Of a stretch of DNA of 64,000 bases, positions 41,124-49,618 are shown in pieces. The notes beneath the pieces are model-generated. The model did not search any database. It worked only from the letters and a program-made list of their open reading frames with translations, and was not told the DNA's origin. The translations under genes were made by a program, and so were the position numbers. The stretch is from Nocardioides flavescens. GTDB lineage: Bacteria > Actinomycetota > Actinomycetes > Propionibacteriales > Nocardioidaceae. The stretch spans positions 1 through 64,000 of the forward strand of contig NZ_WUEK01000007.1 of assembly GCF_009823805.1 (NCBI RefSeq), read 5' to 3'. Each line of letters starts with the position of its first letter. Position 1 is the first letter of the stretch.

Positions 41124-42074
41124 TCACGGCCGGTCGGCGGCCGACCGGTCGTGGATGCTGTGGAGCATCGCGGTCGTGAACGCCGCCACGAGGCGGTGGA
41201 GTCCCGCCCCGACCAGTGGGTCCGGCGGGGGCGGCAGCTGAGAGGCGAGACGCCGCAGCGTGTGCGTGACGACTGTGTCGCCCGGCTCGCGCAGGCGCCA
41301 GTGCTCCGAGCCCCGTCCCTCCCCGCGGGAGGACTGCACGAGCCCCTGGTCGGCCAGAGCTCGCAGGCGCCGTCGGGCCAGGGCGGTGTCGGTGTCGGTG
41401 CCGGCGGCGAGCTCGCCCGTCGTGAGACTGCCGCCCTGCGCGAGCGAGAGGAGCAGGTGGAACTCCGTCTCGGCGACCGCTGCCGACGCGCCGGGGGCGG
41501 TGGCGACGACCGGCGCCACGCGGCCGGCGAGCGGGACCAGCCGTCGGATCGTGGTCTCGAAGACGGGCCGGGGGGACCCTGCAGTCGCGGGCTGCGGTGC
41601 GTGGGGGTCGCCTCGGCCGGCACCGAGGTCGGTGACCACGAGGCGCAGCCAGGTCTCGAGGCGGTCGACATCGGCGGACGACCAGTCGGCGACGGCCTCG
41701 AGGTAGGGGCGGGGCCAGCCGAGGTCCCACTCCCGGAGCGCCTCGGCCGCCTCGTCCGTCAGCCCGATCAGCACCCGTCGCCGATCACGAGGGTCGGCGA
41801 TGCGCACCAGGTGCCCGGCCTCGACGAGCTGCGAGCAGGCGCGGCTGACGACAGGCGCGGAGGAGCCGAGGTCGCGCGTCACCTGCTCGATCGGGACGAG
41901 GGCGGCCCCGGGCACGGCGTGGACGATCCACCGCTCGGTCGAGGAGAGGTCCATGCCCGTGGCGTGGAGGAGGCTCCTCCGGTGTCCGCGGCCCAGTGAC
42001 GCCTGACGAACGGCGACGAGCAGCCGCGCCGTCGTCTCCCGGATCAGGGTGCCGTCGTCTGCGCCTGCGGCCAC
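41124..42074 (-). CDS. Double winged-helix MarR-type regulator
   Basis: The 316 residues have two winged-helix units. The first is a regular MarR ([40 protein letters not shown], with the wing [13 protein letters not shown]). The second at about 220-290 is [20 protein letters not shown] with [16 protein letters not shown]. Each is followed by helices. GTG 42074 is chosen because the 33 residues from ATG 42173 look non-coding. It precedes the LAL gene by 37 bp in the same direction and is divergent from the GH78 gene. Confidence 0.75.
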   Translation of the reverse strand: MAAGADDGTLIRETTARLLVAVRQASLGRGHRRSLLHATGMDLSSTERWIVHAVPGAALVPIEQVTRDLGSSAPVVSRACSQLVEAGHLVRIADPRDRRRVLIGLTDEAAEALREWDLGWPRPYLEAVADWSSADVDRLETWLRLVVTDLGAGRGDPHAPQPATAGSPRPVFETTIRRLVPLAGRVAPVVATAPGASAAVAETEFHLLLSLAQGGSLTTGELAAGTDTDTALARRRLRALADQGLVQSSRGEGRGSEHWRLREPGDTVVTHTLRRLASQLPPPPDPLVGAGLHRLVAAFTTAMLHSIHDRSAADRP

Positions 42075-42403
42075 CCGCCCATCGTCGCGCACGCGACCCG
42101 CAGGTCGGGACGGCGGTGCACGGGTGCGCCCGGATCGACGGTCAGCGCCGAAGATCGTTTGACCGAAGTCCATTTTGCGCCAAGATCTGGACAGTGGCGG
42201 ACGTCACTTCTAGGCTGCCCGTTGAAACGTATCAAACCGCGAGTGGATAGCGGCCCTTTCGACACCTCGACAGCGCCTCGACCTCGACATTGCTTGACTT
42301 CAGTCCTCGCCGTGAAGAGCTGGGCCAGCGATCGCACGTGCTGTCCGGACGCCGTTCGAGATGCCGCCCGCCACCCGTCACGACCACACCTCAAGGAGAC
42401 CCA
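42075..42403. other. Promoter region between the MarR and GH78 genes
   Basis: This 329-bp non-coding region carries a LacI-type operator (42222-42235), a possible -35 TTGACT near 42291 and a Shine-Dalgarno AAGGAGA before GTG 42404. No small gene is evident. Confidence 0.5.
42222..42235. promoter_or_regulatory. LacI-type operator upstream of GH78
   Basis: TTGAAACGTATCAA differs by one inner pair from a perfect dyad and matches the TGAAACGTTTCA type of operator used by actinobacterial LacI-family sugar repressors. A related dyad precedes the GH106 gene. Confidence 0.55.
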
Positions 42404-45400
42404 GTGCTGCTGACCTCATCTCTCCCTCAGGGGAGTCCGCCCAGACCCCGGGGCCGCGCCGGGGGCGAGGGCCGCTCCCGGCGCGCTCGTGCTGCGCTCG
42501 CGGCGACGGCGTGTCTCGCGCTCGGTGCGACCGGTGCTGCCGTGCAGCTCACCGCCCTGACCGCCGACGCAGCCCCGGCCGGCCCCTCGTGGGCCTCCTC
42601 GGTGCTCGGCGACGGCAGCACGGACCTGCAGCCCAGGGCGGTGACGACGACCTTCGGCGGCGTCACCAACGCCGAGGCGCTGCTCCCGACCCGGTCGGGG
42701 ACGGCCACCCTCTCGTGGGACGGACAGGGGCTCGCGCCGACCGTGGTCCTCGACTACGGGCGCGTCGTCACCGGCCTGCCCCGCTTCACCGTCAGTCAGG
42801 TCACCCCGGCCTCGGGCGCCACCAGCGTCGGCGTCCGCACCGCCTACAGCGAGTCCCTCGGGTTCCTCCTCCGCAAGGGCAGCAGCTCGCTGGTCCTCGA
42901 CGCAGCGGCGGGCAGCACCAACGTCAAGGTGGGCGACGTGTCGAACGTCGTCGTGGGCCAGCAGCTCAGTGTCGGGACGGGGACGTCCGCCGACACCGCG
43001 ACCATCACCGCCGTGGGTACGGCGGCGACGGTCAACCCCTCGTTCGTCGCCACGGCCGCCGGCGCGACGCGCATCGAGGTCCTCAGCGTCGCGGGCTACG
43101 CCGTGGGTCAGGACCTCTACGTCGACCGGGGCGCGGCGCGCGAGAAGACGTCGATCACCGCGGTCGGACGGGCGTCGTTCACCACGGTGCTCGCCGCCCC
43201 GGCGACCGCCGGTGCGACCAGCGTGAAGGTCGAGGCCAACGGTCAGCAGTGCTACCCGGGTTACGGGTGCTTCGGCGCCGCGGCCTTCCAGGTCGGCGAC
43301 GTCATCGACCTCGACGGCGAGAGCGTCACCGTGACCTCGGTCGGGACCCCCGGCTCCACCGGCACCGGGCTGGGCGTCACGCCGCTCGTCCGCGCCCACG
43401 CCAACGCTGCGTCGCTGGACTTCCACGGCACCGGGCTCACCGTCAGCCCCGCGCTCACGGCAGCGCACGCGCGCGGCGTCGACGTCATGACGCCGGGCAC
43501 CGGCATCACCGTCGGCACCCCGCTCGCGGCCGCCCACGGCATCGGCGACCCGGTCACCAGCTCTCCCGGCAACGTGGTCGGCGACAGCCTGCAGTTCGTC
43601 GGCACCGGTGCGGCCAGCACACGCAACCGCACGACCTCGGTGACGGCCGCGGGCACCTACTCCACACCGGCCAACCAGCTGCAGGGCGGGGTCCGCTTCC
43701 ACGCGATCACCCTCACCACGCCCGGCACGGTCCGCATCTCCGAGATCGGCATCGACTCGAAGTTCCCCAACTACGCGGCCTCCGACTACCAGGGCTGGTT
43801 CGAGTCGAGCGACCAGAAGCTCAACGACATCTGGTACCACGGCGCCTACACCATCGACTCCAACATGGCGCCCGCCGGCAGTCAGAACAACAGCACGGTC
43901 GGGGTCGTGCTCGACGGTGCCAAGCGTGATCGCCGCATCTGGATCGGCGACCTCTTCCAGCAGGGCCGCAGCACCTACAACGTGTTCGGCTACGGCGCGA
44001 AGGGCTCGGACTACATGCGCGAGTCGATGCGCGTCTTCGGGGCCTCGCAGAACCCGGACGGCTCGATCAACGGCGACTCCGGCAACTGGAGCAGCACGCC
44101 TCCGACGACCGGCTTCTACTCGACCGTCTACTCGATCTACCACGTCCTGAACGTCGTGGACTACTACCGCCACAGCGGCGACCGCGACTTCGCGGTCGAC
44201 CAGTACGACGAGCTCGAGCGCCAGCTGGACTACGACCGGACCCTCGAGAACGCCGACGGCCTGATCGTCACGACCCCGGGCAACGACGGTCGCGACTGGG
44301 ACTACTACGACGGCGGCAAGCCCGGCGCGGTCGCGGCCACCAACGTCGTCTACTACCGCGCGCTCGCCGAAGCCGCCTGGCTCGCCGGCCAGCTGGCCCA
44401 GCAGTCCGGTCCTCAGCAGGCGGACTGGCGAGCCGACGCCGATGCCTACGCCGCCAAGGCCGCCGCCACCCGCGCCGCGATCAACGCCCGGCTGTTCGAC
44501 CGCTCGCGCGGCGTCTACAAGCTGTCGACGGTCGACAACGGCAGCCACGCCGGCACCGCGGTGGCGCAGGACGCCAATGCGCTCGCCGTGCTCTACGGCG
44601 TCCCCGAGGCGAAGGACGCGCCCGGCATCCTCGCTTTCCTGCGCTCCCACCTCTGGGGTGCGAAGGGTCCGCAGCCGTTCACCCGCGACGCCAACTACTC
44701 CGACCTGGTGAGCCCGTTCGTCACCGGCTTCGAGACCGCGGCGCGCTTCGACACCGGGGACGGCACCGACGCGGTGGCCCTGATCCACAACGTCTGGGAC
44801 AAGATGGTCGACCCGACCGACCCGGCCTACTCCGGTGCGCTGTGGGAGAACTTCTCGCCCGACGGGACCGTCAAGGACCCCAACACCAGCCTCGCGCACG
44901 GCTGGTCGAGCGGCCCGACCTGGGAGCTGTCGCAGTACGTCCTCGGCGCGCAGCCGGTGGCGCCGGGCTACAAGACCTGGCAGGTCAAGCCCCGCACCTC
45001 GGGACTGGCCTGGAGCCGGGGCGCGATCCCGACCCCGCAGGGCCAGATCGGCGTCTCCTGGACCCACCAGGGTCAGGACTACCGCCTCGAGGTCACCTCG
45101 CCGGCGGGCACGACCGGCGAGGTGTGGGTGCCGCTGAGCTCGGCGCGCGCCAGGACGACGGCTCCTGCCGGGGCGACGTACCTGCGTCGTGAGGGCGCCT
45201 ACGACGTGTTCTCCGTCGGGGCGGGCTCCTTCACCTTCGTCTCGGCGCCCGAGAGTGCTGGACCGGGTACGCCGACGACGCCCACCACCCCGGGTGCACT
45301 CGCCCCGCGCAAGGATCCCCGCATCTCCGGGCTGTTCCGCGTGGGTCGGAAGCTGGTCGCACGCCACGGCGTGTGGACTCCGGGCGCCACGTCCTACGAC

Positions 45401-45562
45401 TACCAGTGGACGAGGAACGGCAAGCGGATCCGCGGTGCGGACGGCAAGACCTACGAGGTCAGGGCGCGTGACCGGGGCAAGCGCATCAGCCTCGTCGTCA
45501 CCGCCACCGACACGTCCGGTCGCACCGGGTCCGTGACGGTTCGCGGCAAGCGGGTCCGGTGA
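42404..45562 (+). CDS. Secreted alpha-L-rhamnosidase-like protein (GH78-type six-hairpin)
   Basis: It should remove terminal rhamnose or a similar sugar outside the cell. The 1052 residues begin with a Tat-like basic region and hydrophobic signal (ALAATACLALGATGAAV). An N-terminal beta-sandwich region follows, interrupted by three or four short repeats (about 130-330, each AGATSVKV-like then ITAVG). The (alpha/alpha)6 domain (about 420-880) carries DGAKRDRRIWIGDL, a GH78-type motif. A beta domain and an Ig-like module come next, ending in a basic tail. GTG has AAGGAGA 8 nt upstream. Confidence 0.8.
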   Translation: MLLTSSLPQGSPPRPRGRAGGEGRSRRARAALAATACLALGATGAAVQLTALTADAAPAGPSWASSVLGDGSTDLQPRAVTTTFGGVTNAEALLPTRSGTATLSWDGQGLAPTVVLDYGRVVTGLPRFTVSQVTPASGATSVGVRTAYSESLGFLLRKGSSSLVLDAAAGSTNVKVGDVSNVVVGQQLSVGTGTSADTATITAVGTAATVNPSFVATAAGATRIEVLSVAGYAVGQDLYVDRGAAREKTSITAVGRASFTTVLAAPATAGATSVKVEANGQQCYPGYGCFGAAAFQVGDVIDLDGESVTVTSVGTPGSTGTGLGVTPLVRAHANAASLDFHGTGLTVSPALTAAHARGVDVMTPGTGITVGTPLAAAHGIGDPVTSSPGNVVGDSLQFVGTGAASTRNRTTSVTAAGTYSTPANQLQGGVRFHAITLTTPGTVRISEIGIDSKFPNYAASDYQGWFESSDQKLNDIWYHGAYTIDSNMAPAGSQNNSTVGVVLDGAKRDRRIWIGDLFQQGRSTYNVFGYGAKGSDYMRESMRVFGASQNPDGSINGDSGNWSSTPPTTGFYSTVYSIYHVLNVVDYYRHSGDRDFAVDQYDELERQLDYDRTLENADGLIVTTPGNDGRDWDYYDGGKPGAVAATNVVYYRALAEAAWLAGQLAQQSGPQQADWRADADAYAAKAAATRAAINARLFDRSRGVYKLSTVDNGSHAGTAVAQDANALAVLYGVPEAKDAPGILAFLRSHLWGAKGPQPFTRDANYSDLVSPFVTGFETAARFDTGDGTDAVALIHNVWDKMVDPTDPAYSGALWENFSPDGTVKDPNTSLAHGWSSGPTWELSQYVLGAQPVAPGYKTWQVKPRTSGLAWSRGAIPTPQGQIGVSWTHQGQDYRLEVTSPAGTTGEVWVPLSSARARTTAPAGATYLRREGAYDVFSVGAGSFTFVSAPESAGPGTPTTPTTPGALAPRKDPRISGLFRVGRKLVARHGVWTPGATSYDYQWTRNGKRIRGADGKTYEVRARDRGKRISLVVTATDTSGRTGSVTVRGKRVR

Positions 45563-45595
45563 CCGGCTGCCCGGCTCGGTGACACCGCACCCGCA

Positions 45596-45631
45596 CCACG
45601 CCCCCGGTCGACCGGTCGACCGGGGGCGTGG
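45596..45631. terminator. Perfect-palindrome terminator after GH78
   Basis: CCACGCCCCCGGTCGA pairs exactly with TCGACCGGGGGCGTGG around CCGG, a 36-bp uninterrupted dyad with no T-run. It sits 34 bp after the stop. Confidence 0.75.
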
Positions 45632-45670
45632 CCCCACCACGTGCGGGGGCGATCCGTGCGGGGGAGTCCC

Positions 45671-45895
45671 GTGACCTCCCAGGGGCCGCTCACCCCACGG
45701 GTCGACACGTTGACGGCGGCCGATCTCGAGCTGCTCGCGGTCCTGGCCGAAGGTCGCTCGCGTGTGGCAGCCGCCCGACTGCTGTCGACGTCGCCGCGGA
45801 CCGTCAGCCGGCGCCTCGACGCGATGCTGCGCACCAGCGGCGCCAGCAACGTCACCCACCTCATCGCCACAGCCGTGCGCGCCGGCCTCGTCTGA
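45671..45895 (+). CDS. Solo LuxR-type helix-turn-helix protein
   Basis: The 74 residues are almost only a LuxR DNA-binding domain (LTAADLELLAVLAEGRSRVA, LLSTSPRTVSRRLDAMLRTSG, HLIATAVRAGLV). There is no receiver or ATPase part, so activity must come through partners or expression level. GTG 45671 keeps the domain intact, and GTG 45641 is an alternative. It lies between the two rhamnosidase genes and may regulate them. Confidence 0.7.
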   Translation: MTSQGPLTPRVDTLTAADLELLAVLAEGRSRVAAARLLSTSPRTVSRRLDAMLRTSGASNVTHLIATAVRAGLV

Positions 45896-45967
45896 GCAGA
45901 GTGGCGAATTCTCGCCACGCGGAAGCATTGCTGGTCGCAGTGACGGCTGCCACAGTCAGGGCGTCAA

Positions 45968-45979
45968 TGAAACCTTTCA
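45968..45979. promoter_or_regulatory. LacI-type operator upstream of GH106
   Basis: TGAAACCTTTCA is a 12-bp near-perfect dyad, 21 nt before GTG 46001. It resembles the operator in front of GH78. Confidence 0.5.
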
Positions 45980-46000
45980 CCCCTTTTGCGAGGTGCACCC

Positions 46001-49000
46001 GTGGATCGACAACTGAGACGCTCGAGGCTGACGGCGGCGGTGGCTGCGTCTGCCCTCCTGGTCGGCGGCGCCGTGGTCGGCGCGGACGCCGCGAGCGTCG
46101 GCACGACGGGGCCGCTGGTCCAGGTGTCGGTGCCCCGCAGCCTGGTCGCCGAGGCGCTGACCGCGGCGAGCTTCGCTGACCCGTCCGACGTCGTTCGGCC
46201 GCAGTTCCGCTACTGGGTCCCGACCCCGCCGCCGGCCGGCGGTCTCAAGGACGAGGTGATCCGCTCCGACATCGCCGACATGGAGGCCCTCGGTGCCGGC
46301 GGTGTCGAGCTCGCCGCACTCGGCTACTTCGGCGGTGGTCCCAACCGCTCGGAGGCGTGGGGCAGCGAGACCTGGGCCCGCAGCGTCAACACCGTCCTCG
46401 GTGCGGCTCTGGACAGCGGCCTCGAGGTGTCCGCGACGATCGGCCCCGGTTGGCCGGCGCGCATCCCGACGGTCGACACCCCCAACGACCCTCGCGCGAG
46501 CAAGGGGCTCTACGAGTCCTCCACCGTCGTCGCCCCCGGCAGCCCGGCCGTCGCAGCGCCGCTCCCGGCGCCTACCGGCTACACCGCCGGGGCGGTGCCG
46601 ACGCTCGTCGCCCTCGTCGCGGCCCAGTGCTCGGCCAGCGCGACCTGCGCACCGACGACGAACCCCGGTGCGGCGGGTGCCGCGCGGACGACGGTCCTCG
46701 ACCGCAGCACGGCCCGCCGGGTCGCCGTGACCCGGGCCGGTGACCCCGCGAGCGAGCTCGACGACACGTTCTCCTTCACCCCGCCGGCCGGCACGAGCAG
46801 CAACGGCTGGGCGGTGATGGCGTTCTGGCAGGCCACCGAGTCCGACGCCCAGAGCGGCTACGCCGGGCCGATGTACCTCGTCGACCACCTCTCGAAGGAG
46901 GGGGCCTCGGTCATCACGGACTTCTGGGACCAGAACATCCTCGACTACGGCTCCGGGCCGACGAGCACCCAGGCGCTCATCGACGACCTCGGTGGGATCC
47001 AGCTGTTCGAGGACTCGCTCGAGCTCTCCGACCGGTTGAAGTGGACCGACACCATGCTGAGCGAGTGGACCGCGCGGCGCGGCTACGACCCGACCCTCTC
47101 GCTGCCCGCGCTCGCCAACACCGGTGCGCAGGCGTGCAACAGCTTCACCCCGACCCAGTCCGGAGCCAACAACACGGCCGCGGGCACGGGCTCCGACTGC
47201 GGCGTGCCGCCGGTCTTCGACTTCTCCGACGGCTCCGGGGCCTCCGTGCGGCGTGACTACCGCCAGACCTTCAGCGACATGTACATCGCCAATCGGCTCG
47301 GCACGCTGACCGCCTGGGGCGACGCCCACAACATCCGGATCAAGACCCAGTCCTACGGCGAGCCGATCGACATGGCGGCCGCCGCCACCGCCGTGGACGT
47401 GCCCGAGGGCGAGTCGCTCGCCTTCAGCAACAACCCCGAGTACTACAAGGTGGTCGCCGTCGGCGCTCACATGAGCGGCTCCAACGCCGTCTCGACCGAG
47501 TGCTGCGCGGCCTTCCGCACGCCGTACGGCATCGACCTCAAGACCCGCCTCGGCTTCGTCAACCGGGCCTACGCGGGCGGGGTCAACGTCAACACCTGGC
47601 ACGGCTACAGCTACGAGTACGCCGGCAACGGCAGCCAGGCCTGGCCGGGTCAGCACGCCTTCGGCACCTTCGTCGACGAGGCCTACGGCAAGCGCAACCC
47701 CAACGCCACCGCCTTCGGCGAGACCCAGGACCAGCTGGCGCGCCAGCAGCTCGTGCTGCGCCAGGGCTCGCCGCGCTTCGACGTCGCCGTCTACCGCGAG
47801 GACCTGGGCCTGCGCTCGACCCAGGGCAACGGCAACAACATCGGCGAGTCCCAGGGCGGCACGTTCAACGAGGGCACGGTCGACGCCCCCGACACCGTGC
47901 CCGGCACCGCGACGGTCGCGGTGAAGACCCGGATGAACGAGCTCGGCTACACCTACGAGTACCTCAGCCCGGAGCACCTCGACCTGCCGACCGCACGGTG
48001 GGACGGCTCCCGCCTCTTCCCCGACCGGTCGGCGTACAAGGCCATGGTGCTCAACAACCAGAGCACCTCGATGCGCCCCGACGCGCTGCAGCGGGTCGTC
48101 GCCCTCGCCGAGCAGGGCATGCCGCTCGTGATCATCGGCGGACTGCCCAGCACCTCACCCTCGGCCGGCGACCAGGCCGCCCAGTCGTCCCTCGTCGCCC
48201 GGGCGTCAGCCCGGCTGCGCGCCATGGTCGACGACGGGGTCCACCGGGTCACCCGGGTCGGCAGCGAGGCCTACGTCCCGTCGGCGCTCACCTCGCTCGG
48301 GGTGCGGGCCTCGGCGCGTCCCGAGACGCCGAGCCCGGCCCTGCTGCCGGTCCGTCGCCACTCGGCGACCGGCGACTTCTACTACCTGTTCAACCAGTCC
48401 GGCACCCCCGTGCGCGAGTCGGTGACGCTCGAGGGCGCGGGTCAGCCCTACCGGCTCGACGCGCTGACCGGCTCGATCACCCCGGTGCCGGTCTTCCAGC
48501 AGGGCGACGGCACGGTCTCCTTCGAGATCTCGCTGGACTCCCAGCAGGCGGGGCTCTACGCCGTGGCTCCGACCGGCATCCCCGGTGTGCAGGCCCCGTC
48601 AGTGCGGGCACTCAGCACGACGGCTCGCGAGGCGGTCACCACGGACCGGGGCCAGCTCGCCGTGCGGACCGGCGCCGCCGGCACCGTCACCACGATCCTC
48701 GGCGACCGCCGCAGCGTCGTCACGCCGGTCACCTCGCCGGGGACCGTCACGCTGAGCCCGGTGTGGGACCTGAGCGTGGAGTCCTGGACGCCCGACGCGA
48801 GCACGCCCGACACGACCGACACGGCCCGGACGCTGCTGCCCACGCGGCAGGTCACCGCGGCGGCCGACGGCACGCTGCCGTCGTGGCGCGACATCGTCGG
48901 CGTCGGCGTCGGCGTGGCCGGGATCGGCACCTACACGCAGACGTTCACCGCCTCCGAGGGGTGGCGCACCGGGGCAGGGGCCTACCTCGACCTCGGCGCG

Positions 49001-49597
49001 GCCTCCGACACCGTCGAGGTGCGGGTCAACGGTCAGCCGGTGCCCGTCGACCAGGCCGAGCCGGGCTCGGTCGACATCGGCCCCTGGATGGTGCCCGGTG
49101 CCAACCGGCTCGAGGTGGTGGTGGCCAGTCGCCTCCTGAACGCCGTGCGCACCGCCGGGTCCTCCGGGTTCACGTCGGCGGCCTACACCGACAACGGGCT
49201 CTTCGGCCCGGTCCGGGCGACGGCGTACCGCCAGACTGTCGTCGACACCTCCGCCGCTCCGACGACGCCCCCGGTCACCGACCAACGGCGAGCCACGGTC
49301 ACCGAGCTCGTGGCGAAGCGGTCCACGCAGCGCTTCCGTTCCGGGCCGCGGGCGGTGCTGAAGGTCCAGGTGACGCCGGCACCGGGTCTCGGGTCCACGG
49401 TGGCCATCACCCGCCGCGGACGCGTGCTGGGGACCGTGGAGCTGAACGCGGCCGGACGGGCGACCTACCGCCTGCCGCGTTCGCTCAAGCCCGGTCGGCA
49501 CGTGGTGAAGGCGGTCTTCTCCGGAGACGCACGCAGCCTGGGGTCCACCTCGGGGACCGTGGTCATCAGGGTGAAGGCGCGCCGCCCCCGGAGCTGA
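46001..49597 (+). CDS. Secreted GH106-like alpha-L-rhamnosidase
   Basis: The 1198 residues carry a signal peptide (AAVAASALLVGGAVVGADA). The family-like N-terminal barrel has VVRPQFRYWVP then KDEVIRSDIADMEALGAGGVE, and a central GYDPTLSLPAL/DYRQTFSDMYIANR region. C-terminal beta-sandwich domains follow (about 850-1090). An Ig-like domain and a basic tail (KARRPRS) close it. GH106 enzymes remove rhamnose from plant rhamnogalacturonan or similar chains. GTG 46001 is preferred over TTG 45986. Confidence 0.8.
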   Translation: MDRQLRRSRLTAAVAASALLVGGAVVGADAASVGTTGPLVQVSVPRSLVAEALTAASFADPSDVVRPQFRYWVPTPPPAGGLKDEVIRSDIADMEALGAGGVELAALGYFGGGPNRSEAWGSETWARSVNTVLGAALDSGLEVSATIGPGWPARIPTVDTPNDPRASKGLYESSTVVAPGSPAVAAPLPAPTGYTAGAVPTLVALVAAQCSASATCAPTTNPGAAGAARTTVLDRSTARRVAVTRAGDPASELDDTFSFTPPAGTSSNGWAVMAFWQATESDAQSGYAGPMYLVDHLSKEGASVITDFWDQNILDYGSGPTSTQALIDDLGGIQLFEDSLELSDRLKWTDTMLSEWTARRGYDPTLSLPALANTGAQACNSFTPTQSGANNTAAGTGSDCGVPPVFDFSDGSGASVRRDYRQTFSDMYIANRLGTLTAWGDAHNIRIKTQSYGEPIDMAAAATAVDVPEGESLAFSNNPEYYKVVAVGAHMSGSNAVSTECCAAFRTPYGIDLKTRLGFVNRAYAGGVNVNTWHGYSYEYAGNGSQAWPGQHAFGTFVDEAYGKRNPNATAFGETQDQLARQQLVLRQGSPRFDVAVYREDLGLRSTQGNGNNIGESQGGTFNEGTVDAPDTVPGTATVAVKTRMNELGYTYEYLSPEHLDLPTARWDGSRLFPDRSAYKAMVLNNQSTSMRPDALQRVVALAEQGMPLVIIGGLPSTSPSAGDQAAQSSLVARASARLRAMVDDGVHRVTRVGSEAYVPSALTSLGVRASARPETPSPALLPVRRHSATGDFYYLFNQSGTPVRESVTLEGAGQPYRLDALTGSITPVPVFQQGDGTVSFEISLDSQQAGLYAVAPTGIPGVQAPSVRALSTTAREAVTTDRGQLAVRTGAAGTVTTILGDRRSVVTPVTSPGTVTLSPVWDLSVESWTPDASTPDTTDTARTLLPTRQVTAAADGTLPSWRDIVGVGVGVAGIGTYTQTFTASEGWRTGAGAYLDLGAASDTVEVRVNGQPVPVDQAEPGSVDIGPWMVPGANRLEVVVASRLLNAVRTAGSSGFTSAAYTDNGLFGPVRATAYRQTVVDTSAAPTTPPVTDQRRATVTELVAKRSTQRFRSGPRAVLKVQVTPAPGLGSTVAITRRGRVLGTVELNAAGRATYRLPRSLKPGRHVVKAVFSGDARSLGSTSGTVVIRVKARRPRS

Positions 49598-49618
49598 CGC
49601 AGGCCCGACCGGTGCGGC

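Noticed and set aside
42416..45928. 1170-codon frame opposite GH78
   Set aside because: Antisense shadow, low complexity, no recognisable domain, and it runs through the terminator palindrome.
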